From Polyrhizophydium stewartii (Eukaryota; Chytridiomycota; Chytridiomycetes; Rhizophydiales): a stretch of DNA of 32,061 nucleotides. The stretch is from positions 1 through 32,061 of the forward strand of contig JADGIZ010000065.1 of the NCBI GenBank assembly GCA_027604665.1, given 5' to 3'. The position numbers and the translations under genes are program-made. Shown piece by piece: positions 24,311-32,061 of this stretch. The number at the start of each line of letters is the position of its first letter. The stretch's first letter is position 1. The notes beneath the pieces are model-generated. The model did no database searches. It was given only the letters and a program-made list of their open reading frames with translations, and had not been told where the DNA came from.

Positions 24311-24422
24311 CGCTCGGCTCTCACATCGGAAAGTTGAGTTCATTCGCACAGGCGGCAGGGGGCCGCCGTGCACATGAATAAGCCAATGTCGCTCATCGCC
24401 TTAACAGCGCGCGGCCCGCCGT

Positions 24423-26934
24423 CTACATGTCAAATGACGAGTCTTCGGGCTCGGATTCCTCAATAATCCCCGCCGGCTTGGTCGTGCCCATGAATGCGAG
24501 GCTGCTTCGTCCGGTCAGCGAGCCAGATGCAGATGCAGCGGCTGCAGCAGCGGCCGAGGCCGCCGAGACGCCCGGAGCATGCCGGCGAACGCTACCCGAC
24601 GGCGAAGGCGTGCTGCCGTATCGCAGCGAACTTGGCGGCTTCAGCCTTCCCGGCGCGAGATCCGCGAGTGATGCCGGGGAACACGTCGCACATGTGCCGC
24701 TAGAAGCAGATCCTTGGTGCACTGGACACGCGGCTGGCCCGCCCTCGGAGGCGAGACTGTTGATGGACTGACCCGACGACGACGCGGACGCGGCGCGCAT
24801 GGCTTCGAGCATCAGCCCGCGACGGCCGCGGGCCGTGGCCGATCCGAGCGGGGCAAACGGCGGGTTGGGCGGTGGGCCGAGTGCTGCAAAGCCAGGCGCC
24901 GGCGGTGACACACCAATCGACGATGGCGCCATCGCCAAAGAGCCTGACGACGTGCCCGACAAAGACGGCGCAGCCGACGATGGGTTTGCGAGCGAAAGCA
25001 AAGGATTCTCAGAGTTGGACGACTTTTGGCGCACGTGCGTAAAGTATCGCTCAATGTCCGTGTTGAGCGAGAGCACAAACGGCGGCGAGAGCGACGCGGA
25101 TCCGGCATCGCGGGGCGTGTTGGCGCCCGACGGCCGGGGAGAGTCAAGATCCTGGCCGGCAGCGGCAGCCGAGAGGGCGGCGCCTGATGCCGACGGCACA
25201 ACGCTGGAGACAGATGTAGATGGTGCAAGGAAGGCAGCGCCGCCCGAAGATAACAACGCGTCGTTTGGGCCCGACGACGACGCCGAGATGGACTCCGAGA
25301 GCCCCGAAATGCCAGACTTTGCGCCGTAGTCCCACGCATCGCCACTACCGGCGGGTCGTGCGGGCAGACTTGGCGGCGATGCTGCAGCAGCAGAAGGGTT
25401 GGAGGACCCAGGCGCCGACGATGGGGCCAGCAGCGCACTCCTGTCGCGCCGCAGCAGCAGATACCACAGCGCGGAGGCCTGGTCGCACGCATTGGTGTGC
25501 ACAGACTCGAGGATAGCTGTGACGTCGAACCCAAGTGCCTCGAGCTGTGCAGCAAGCAACATTTCCTGCTTGGATCCGCTGAGAAGCGGCTCGTCGCTGG
25601 CAGGAGACGTTGGCAGCACAACAGGCTCGAACCGCGTGAACCACGGATGCCGCAGCGCATCGCCTATCGTGATGCGCTCGGACGGATTCGACTTGAGAAA
25701 GCGCGCTATCAGGTCGCGGCTGTCCTCCGCGAGAAAGTCGGGCAGGTCGTAATCGAGCTCCGAGATCTTCTTGTGCGTGATGGCCTCGTTATCGTCGTCA
25801 AATGGCAGATAGCCGCACAGCAGCGTGTACAGGATAATCCCTGCACGGTTGGGCGCAGCAGGTCAGTGTGTGGTCAGGGTTGGGCAAAGCCAGCCCAAAA
25901 TCACCCCACCAAGCGACCACACGTCCGCCTCAGGCCCCGAGTATTTCACCCCAGACACGATTTCCGGCGCCGCATATGCCGATGACCCGCAGTACGTGTC
26001 GAGCAGTCGTGTTGGTGTGTAGTCGCGCGTGAAGCCAAAGTCGATGAGCTTGATTGTGAAGTCGTCGGTCATCAGAATGTTTTCGAGTTTGAGATCTCTA
26101 GTCCGTGCAACCACCAGAAACATCGAGTCAGCCGGATGCGCACAGACTCATGTGTCATATATCACCAATGCTGATAACTCGCACCGGTGAACAAAGTTCT
26201 TTTCATGGCACTTTGCAACGGCGTCGACAATTTGTCGAAAAATGCGGCGGCACTCGGGGCCTGAGTCGTCAAGCCTGCCATGCTTGGCAATATAGTCAAA
26301 GACCTCGCCGCCGCTGCAGTACTCCATAACCATGTATATCCTGCTCTCCGTGCAGAGCACCTCGTAAAGCTGCGCAATGTTGGGATGGCGCATCTGGCGC
26401 CACGTCTCGATCTGGTTGTTGTGAGAAACGGTGCAATCCAGGCGACGAAGGGAGACCGCCAGCCGTCGGCGGCTGCAGCAGCGCGTGCAGATTGAGCAGT
26501 CCCACCTCGCGGATCAGCGCCGGCGCGTGAATCTTGTCGACGATCTTGACGGCCACCTGAGCGGGACGCAGCCGTCAGCGCACGCTCAGGCTCGGCTGGC
26601 GCCGAATCCGGGCTGCTGCGGGCGCGGACCTCTTGTCCCGTGAGCTTGTGCCTGCCAAACTTGACTTTACCAAAGGTCCCTGCGCAGAGCGTCAGTCGGG
26701 TCCTTGCCACTGCCGGATGCGGCGCCGGCCTGCCGTCGGCCGGCGCGGTGCCCGAGAAGCTTCATCCGACAGGCTCAGCGTGTGCGGGCACGTGCAGAGA
26801 CAGCGCTCCACACCTTCGCCGATTGTCCTGCCCAGGACATAGTTGCCAACCGTCGGCACCGCCGAAGACGACAGGAACGACAGCAAGTCGTTCTTCTGCG
26901 ACGTCGATAGCTGGAGCCGAGCCGCAGGCATCAT
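24423..26934 (-). CDS. Ser/Thr protein kinase, CAMKL (Snf1-like) group, with UBA-like region
   Basis: Exons 26934-26814, 26679-26630, 26556-26506, 26411-26185, 26097-25910 and 25840-24423 give 684 aa. The kinase domain (about 30-285) is complete: glycine loop GRTIGEGTFGKVKFG, Lys61 in VAVKIVDK, RHPNIAQLYEVL, HRDLKLEN with Asp151, DFG at 169-171, YAAPE and [24 protein letters not shown]. The last feature, with GFTR after DFG, recalls the fungal YPL150W/Ppk9-type kinases. Downstream, LEALGFDVTAILESVHTNACDQASALWYLLL looks like a UBA-like helix bundle. The rest is a long Ser/Ala/Pro-rich tail, probably disordered, ending EESEPEDSSFDM. Substrates are unknown. Every intron junction is supported by kinase conservation. 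Two adjacent Mets (26934, 26931) are possible starts. Confidence 0.92.
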
Positions 26935-28099
26935 CAGGCCGCGAGACCGAGGTCCGGTGCCGACAGGTGGCCGGAACGTCGCGGGTCATTGCGAGCAGAC
27001 GTCGCGGCCGTGGCGTGCGGTCCGCGACGACCCGCCGGTGCGCGTGAGGGAGGTCCCGCGCGTGCGAGGGTGGCCGGAGCGTTTGGGTGCGTGCATCCGA
27101 GCGGGTGGAAGTCCGAGCCGGCGGGCGTGCGAGTGCCGCAGCAGGGGGAAGCCCGAGCCGCAACGGCGGTGGCGGCGAACAGTCCGTGCGTGCTCGGTCA
27201 GCCGCGGGATGTCGCCTCCTGCGACCAGGGACCGCTCGTCCCGCGCCGACGCACGGCAGGCCGCTCCGCGCCGGGTGCCAGTCGCAAGTGAGCGACTGCC
27301 GCGGCAATCGCATCCTGCGGCCCGCACCCCTCCCCCTCCCGTGTCTCGGACGACGCTGCCTCGCGGATGAAAGTGCGCTCCTACCGACCTTTCGGCTTGC
27401 CATCACGACGGCAAGATTCGGCGCAGCGCAGCGCGGCCGATACCACCCGCGACGCCACCTCACCGGCGCTGCTGCCGCACCTGTCCATTCCACACATGAG
27501 CTGGTTGATGGTTTCGGCAGGCTATGCTAAGCGTGAGGCGAGCTGCGCATCGCGTGCGTGCGCAGAGTGCAGATGAATAATGGCATGGTTGCGAGTCGAG
27601 TTCGGATGCATCTGCCCACTCTCGCAGGCATCTCACACTCGGCCAGAAAGCTTCACGACTATACGTTGCACCCAAGCTTGATGGCGGTTGGGATGGTTCT
27701 GCAATCGGCATTTCACACAACAACCGATTGTCCACGAGCATCTTTGCAGTCAAACGAAGCATCGTATGACACCATGCGTCTCTCCTTAGAAAGTCCAATT
27801 ACACCGTGATCGAAAATGACCCCGTCTCAAGTTTCCCGAAATATATTCTAGTTCCCGTCCCGCGGCATTGTAGCACATCGACAGGCAACCGAGACATGCT
27901 ATCAACCACAAAACCATACAGAATTTGGCAGAGGCAAAATGAAAAGCTGGCGCAAACGGGTTCACGGCTGCCCAACCGAGATGCAGCTCGACCCAGTCAG
28001 GTCAACTCTGCCTGCGGGTAGTTTTGACAGATCGCCAATCTCCGCCGACTTCACCACTCAGACCTTGTTTTCATCAGATTTTGCGTGACCCAAACTCAG
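26935..28099. other. Large divergent intergenic region, 1165 bp
   Basis: This is the longest gene-free stretch. It lies between the starts of the CAMKL kinase (minus) and the PQ-loop gene (plus). About 26940-27500 is very GC-rich; about 27540-28080 is visibly more AT-rich than the surrounding DNA and contains runs such as AAATATATTCTAG near 27840. Open frames of 80-240 codons exist on both strands, but none shows a domain or the splice pattern seen elsewhere. I see no tRNA. It probably carries regulatory DNA or an unrecognised non-coding transcript. Confidence 0.45.
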
Positions 28100-29170
28100 A
28101 TGGCGGCCGACGGGTTCAGCTGCCCCACCGGCCTCGACGGCAGCGCCGCCGTGCGCTGGATTGAAGTGCTGCTGCGCGAGTGCGCGTACTCGACGCGCGA
28201 CACGGCGTCCGTGTGCCTTGGGTACACGTCCATCGCGGCATGGCTGCTCGCGCAGCTGCCTCAGCTTTGGCACAACTGGCGCGCAGGCAGCTCCGAGTCC
28301 CTCAGCCTGCTCTTTGTGTTCAACTGGCTCGCCGGAGACGTCACGAACCTTCTCGGGTGTATCCTGACGCACCAGCTGCCGTTCCAGACATATCTGGCCG
28401 CATATTTTGTGTTCATCGACGCCTGTCTCTTTGGCCAAACCGTCGCTCTGCGCTGCCTCGGGGCTCGCTCCGACGAAGACGCAACTCTGCTGTTCGACAG
28501 CGACGCGGATCCAGCTCGGCCGCAAACACAGGCATGCGAAGAGCGCGACGAAGCAGCCGACGAGTCAAGGCCTCGTGCAGCTGAGCGTGCTGGTGCAGGA
28601 AGCTGCAGTCCCGCGAACTCGACTCTCGATGACGACGAGCACACGCCCCTGCTTGGCGGTCCGCCAAATACAAAAGGCCGCGCAGGCAGCCCCTCAACTG
28701 CCACCTCGAACCCATTGCACCCCGCGGGAAGGCGTCTCATCAAGGCGGTTTCGGCGGGTCTGGTGCTGGTTTCGTCAGCTTCGGCCATGCCCCTTGAAAC
28801 ACCGGCGCACTTTGCTTTGTTAACAAGTAGCCTTGCATCGGCAAGCGCAGCCCGACAATGGCCCGACCTTTTGGTGATCGAACTCGTCACTCTCGGCCGA
28901 GTCCTGGCATGGACTTGCACGGTCCTGTATCTTACGTCGCGGCTTCCTCAGATCATGCTCAATGCTCGTCGGGGCTCGTGTGCAGGGTTGTCCATCTCCA
29001 TGTTTTCGTGCGCTCTTGCCGGAAACAGTGCGTATGCCCTGTCAATCGTTGCCAAGTCGACGGAGCCCGAGTTTCTGCTCGGGTCGCTTCCATACCTGCT
29101 GGGCAGTGCGGGCACAATCGTATTTGACCTGGTCATCCTCGGCCAGTACTTCCGGTATCCGAAGCAGTGA
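28100..29170 (+). CDS. PQ-loop repeat transporter, Ypq1/PQLC2-like (vacuolar cationic amino acids)
   Basis: A single-exon protein of 356 aa from MAADGFSCP; an in-frame Met at 28085 would add five residues. There are two PQ-loop motifs: LAQLPQLWHNWRAGSSESLS and SRLPQIMLNARRGSCAGLS, each followed by a hydrophobic segment with N-WLAGD or ALAGN. About seven membrane segments can be drawn, split by a hydrophilic loop of roughly 100 residues. That loop contains EHTPLL, an acidic dileucine-type signal (ExxxLL) used for AP-3 delivery to the vacuole in yeast Ypq1. The family (Ypq1-3, PQLC2/SLC66A1) exports lysine and arginine from vacuole or lysosome. The substrate here is inferred from the family. 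The P4-ATPase gene follows on the same strand after about 100 bp. Confidence 0.87.
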   Translation: MAADGFSCPTGLDGSAAVRWIEVLLRECAYSTRDTASVCLGYTSIAAWLLAQLPQLWHNWRAGSSESLSLLFVFNWLAGDVTNLLGCILTHQLPFQTYLAAYFVFIDACLFGQTVALRCLGARSDEDATLLFDSDADPARPQTQACEERDEAADESRPRAAERAGAGSCSPANSTLDDDEHTPLLGGPPNTKGRAGSPSTATSNPLHPAGRRLIKAVSAGLVLVSSASAMPLETPAHFALLTSSLASASAARQWPDLLVIELVTLGRVLAWTCTVLYLTSRLPQIMLNARRGSCAGLSISMFSCALAGNSAYALSIVAKSTEPEFLLGSLPYLLGSAGTIVFDLVILGQYFRYPKQ

Positions 29171-29271
29171 CGCTCGCGTTTGGATGAGGCCATTTCGTGG
29201 AAATAGATCCCTCCGTGAGGCAGTTTCTCGAGCTTGCCGTCTGTCCAGCGACTTTCCTTGTCGGCGACAAA

Positions 29272-32061
29272 ATGCCTGGCAGACTTACGCAGGCTGCGAG
29301 CAGCGTCTCGCTCTTCAGCATCCAGGTCGACCACACGCTGACCCGAAGGATATACATCAACATGCGGCCGCCAGAGTCGATGTTCCACCCGTCCGGCCGT
29401 CCGCTCCAGGACCCGTTTCCCTCCAACGAGATCCACACCAACAAATACACGTTGCTGACGTTCATCCCAAAGAACCTGTTCGAGCAGTTCAGGTGGGTGG
29501 CGCCATGGCACCCGGCTCCGTCGTGCAGCTGGTGGCGGGGGCTCTCGACTGGCGATGAACTCCCTCCCGGCGCCCTCGTGCTGTCGGCGTCTGGAGCAAG
29601 AAGCCGGAGCCGCAACAACATTTGCTCTCAGTTGGCGCTGTCGCCAACGCGCCTGCCCGTCCTCTGCCGCGGCCCATCCCGCTGACATGGCCACGCTTCG
29701 CTGCCCTCACCAGACGCTTCGCCAACATCTTTTTTCTCACGCTCTCTATCCTGCAGTTCTTTCCCAACTACCAGTCCATCAATCCGTGGGTCGCGGCGCT
29801 CCCGCTCTTTCTTGTCATTGGCGCAACCGCGGTCAAAGATGCGTTCGAAGACTATCGCCGGCACAAGTCGGATCGGGAACTCAACACGCAGCCGGTGCTG
29901 CTTCTGAGCAAGTGGCGGAACACAAACGAGCCCTTCATGAACCACGCCGTGACGCCTGGCGGACTCGTCCGCGAGTGCCTTGCGGGCATTGGGCTCCTGC
30001 GTTCGTCGCCACCAAACGACGGCCGCCCACGCAGCGGCCAGATCGAGCCCGACTCGATGGCGGATACTGCATCCGGTCAAGGTACTACCGGCCACTGCGC
30101 GTTGTCGCCCGGCAATCCGAGCTCGCTGCCCACTGGGGACGAGGATCTTGCCTCGCAGGACTGGACCACGACCCGCTGGAAGGACCTCCGCGTTGGTGAT
30201 GTTATCCTACTGCGGAACAACGACCAGATTCCATGCGATATTGTTGTTTTGGCGACGTCTGAGCCCGGTGGCCTTTGCTACGTCGAGACCAAGAACCTCG
30301 ACGGCGAGACAAATCTGAAGATCCGCAAGGCGGTTGATGACAGTCTGCCGGCGGCCTCGCCCTCGGACCTGAGACGTCTCCGTGCCATTGTCGAGTGCGA
30401 GCGCCCTCATTCGAGCATTTATTCATTTACAGGCACGCTCGTCAACCAGACGCGTATGTCTCTGCCACCGATCCTGCCTCTGAGCCCGCCTCCGTCAGGT
30501 TCATTGTCGCGCACGCCGGTATTTTCGACGGACGGCGGTGCTGCGGCGAATGCAAAGCCAAGCCCGACTGCTTCGGCGCGCTTCAACGTCCCGCAGCGGC
30601 TTCCATCGATTCAAGGCATCCATAACTCAAGCCCCAAGCCAGCGCACGTTATCGGGACGCCGAGTATTTCGGACATTGAACCAATCGAGGGGAAAAGCGT
30701 GCCGATCAGTATCGACAGCATGCTTCTGCGCGGCTGCGTTCTCCGCAATACCGATTGGATCACTGGGGTTGTTGTATACACCGGTCCCGAGACAAAAATT
30801 CGGCTCAACTCAGGCGAAACGCCGCACAAACGATCGATGATCGAGGAGCAGACAAACGTCTACATGTGAGTTTGATGGCAGGAATCGCGCACAGAAGAAG
30901 CCACTAACTTGGCATACACGCAGATTCTGGAGCCTGGTTCTGATGGTGATTTTCTCTTTCACACTCTCATGCGCCAACAGTTTCATCGATAGAGCTGCTA
31001 TATCCAACCAGGCGCCATGGCTCGAGTTTACGTTCTCTGGCGATAGCATCGGAGTCGATCGTGCCGTTGTCATGTTCTGGTGCGTCAACCGCGCAATTAT
31101 TCGCCAAGCCGATTGTGCCGACTGAGAATCGTGATGGCCAGGGTTGGGATTATCCTCTTCCAAAACCTCGTCCCCATATCCATTTACATCACGGTGGAAA
31201 TCGTCAAGTCCTTGCAAGTGGGTGCGACATAGCTGCGAGCCGGAGATGCCGTTACGGCGGCTAACCTTGCGTTCAGTCGATCCTAATTTACGAGGACATT
31301 GAAATATACGACGAAGAGGCCGACGAGACGTGCATTCCGCGCAGCTGGAACCTCGCCGACGACCTCGGCCAGATCGAGTACATCTTCAGCGACAAAACGG
31401 GCACGCTGACGCGTAATGTCATGGAGTTCAAGCAATGCAGTGTCAACGGCGTCGTATACGGATCGCACAGCAGTAACGCGCACCTGCAGAGCATCACTGA
31501 TATGGCTCAGACAATGCGCGATAGTGTTTCGGCGCATCACAAAGCCGAGCCATTCTTCGACAAGAAGCTTGCGCAAGACCTCAAGGCGGTCGACAGCCCC
31601 CATTTCCAGGCTCTGCACGACTTTTTCAGCTGTTTGTCTCTCTGCCACACGGTTCTGGTCTCCAAGTCAAAGGACGGAAGCCAGCTCGACAAAGCCGAAA
31701 TTGTGTACAAGGCCCAGAGCCCGGACGAGGCGGCCCTCGTTGAAGCCGCAAAGGCGGTCGGCTTTGTCTTTCGTGCCCGAGACAATGCGTCAATTGTGGT
31801 GGACATGCTAGGCAAGCCACAGACCTACCAGGTTCTGAATGTGCTCGATTTCACATCGTCGCGCAAGCGTATGAGCGTGATCCTGCGGCGCGCAAGCGGC
31901 GAGATCACGTTGTTCTGCAAGGGAGCCGACACAGTGATATACGAGCGGCTGGCGCCGGGCCAGGACGGCATTCGTGACAAGACTCTGGCCGACATGGAAA
32001 TGTTTGCAGAGAATGGTGTGTGTGTGTGTGTGTGGCACTGTGGGTGTCTCTGTGTGACAGA
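29272..32061 (+). CDS. P4-type ATPase (phospholipid flippase), Dnf-like, 3' truncated by window
   Basis: Flippases move phospholipids from the outer or luminal leaflet to the cytosolic leaflet. Exons 29272-29492, 29714-30865, 30924-31079, 31142-31217 and 31277-32015 (probable donor) give about 781 residues before the window ends. Signatures: RRIYIN, NKYTLLTFIPKNLFEQFRR then TM1, KDAFEDYRRHKSD, LRVGDVILLRNNDQIPCDIV, LDGETNL (A domain, about 269-275), PISIYITVEIVK in TM4, DDLGQIEYIFSDKTGTLT with phosphorylated Asp574, AQSPDEAALVEAAK and FCKGADTVIYERL. Two inserts (about 150-215 and 320-400) are Ser/Pro-rich. The pattern fits Dnf1/Dnf2/Dnf3 rather than Neo1. The usual PISL is PISI here. The start is the Met of MPGRLTQAASS and is uncertain. 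Introns of 58-62 nt use CTAAC-type branch sites at 30903 and 31261; intron 1 is 221 nt. Confidence 0.93.
32016..32033 (+). repeat. (GT)9 microsatellite at a splice donor
   Basis: Nine GT units begin exactly where the donor of P4-ATPase intron 5 is expected (after GAG AAT G). The intron's 5' end is therefore made of repeat, and several GT dinucleotides could act as donor. Confidence 0.85.

Noticed and set aside
26762..27493. 243-codon minus-strand frame upstream of the kinase
   Set aside because: Arg/Pro-rich without motifs, and it overlaps kinase exon 1 in another frame.
27460..27798. 112-codon minus-strand frame starting MDFLRRDAW in the large intergenic region
   Set aside because: No family, no homologous motif and no clear splice extension; kept only as part of the intergenic entry.
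27558..27809. 83-codon plus-strand frame starting MRRVQMNNGM
   Set aside because: No domain or conserved pattern; composition like the surrounding non-coding sequence.
29197..29271. In-frame extension of the P4-ATPase to a GTG codon at 29197
   Set aside because: GTG is not expected as a nuclear start; the first ATG in frame is at 29272.

Overview
This window reads as nuclear DNA of a GC-rich, gene-dense, intron-rich fungus. The fungal calls rest on a fused ARG5,6 arginine enzyme, a PRPP synthetase with the fungal-type insertion, and a fungal P4-ATPase. Two things point away from Dikarya and towards a zoosporic (chytrid-like) fungus: a complete NME7-type gene (DM10 plus two NDK domains), a family tied to flagellar axonemes, and a Dis3L2/Ssd1-family protein that still has all four catalytic aspartates. 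The lineage is an inference; no rRNA or other marker is present.

Layout. 1-3352 (minus): first exon of S-adenosylhomocysteine hydrolase, then ARG5,6. 3520-7169 (minus): Dis3L2/Ssd1 RNase II protein, divergent from PRPP synthetase (7384-9163, plus). 9234-10962: a tiny COP9-subunit-9-like gene, a Bet1-like SNARE and a small Apq12-like membrane protein. 11494-13456: the eRF1 glutamine methyltransferase MTQ2, convergent with the exosome cofactor MPP6. 13634-15308 (minus): NME7, divergent by 71 bp from the spliceosomal helicase PRP22/DHX8 (15380-19124, plus). 19212-21288: RRP7, divergent by 69 bp from an ERICH2-like acidic protein. 21506-26934 (minus): RAD51, a glycerate-kinase/Tda10-like P-loop kinase and a CAMKL protein kinase. 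28100-32061 (plus): a PQ-loop transporter and the 5' part of a Dnf-type P4-ATPase that runs off the window.

Eighteen genes are called, with 52 complete introns resolved by hand from protein-family continuity, reading-frame phase and splice signals. Most introns are 54-130 nt, with GTGCG/GTGAG/GTATG-type donors and a CTGAC (or CTAAC) branch site close to the acceptor. Many genes serve RNA biology (Dis3L2/Ssd1, MPP6, PRP22, RRP7, MTQ2), but they have separate promoters on both strands and I see no operon-like or mobile organisation. No tRNA, rRNA, transposon or CRISPR array was seen. I found no clearly new multi-gene system. The most interesting items are the flagellar-type genes, the catalytically intact Dis3L2/Ssd1 protein, the candidate CSN9, the acid-free linker in ARG5,6 and the coding triplet repeats in RAD51 and the ERICH2-like gene.
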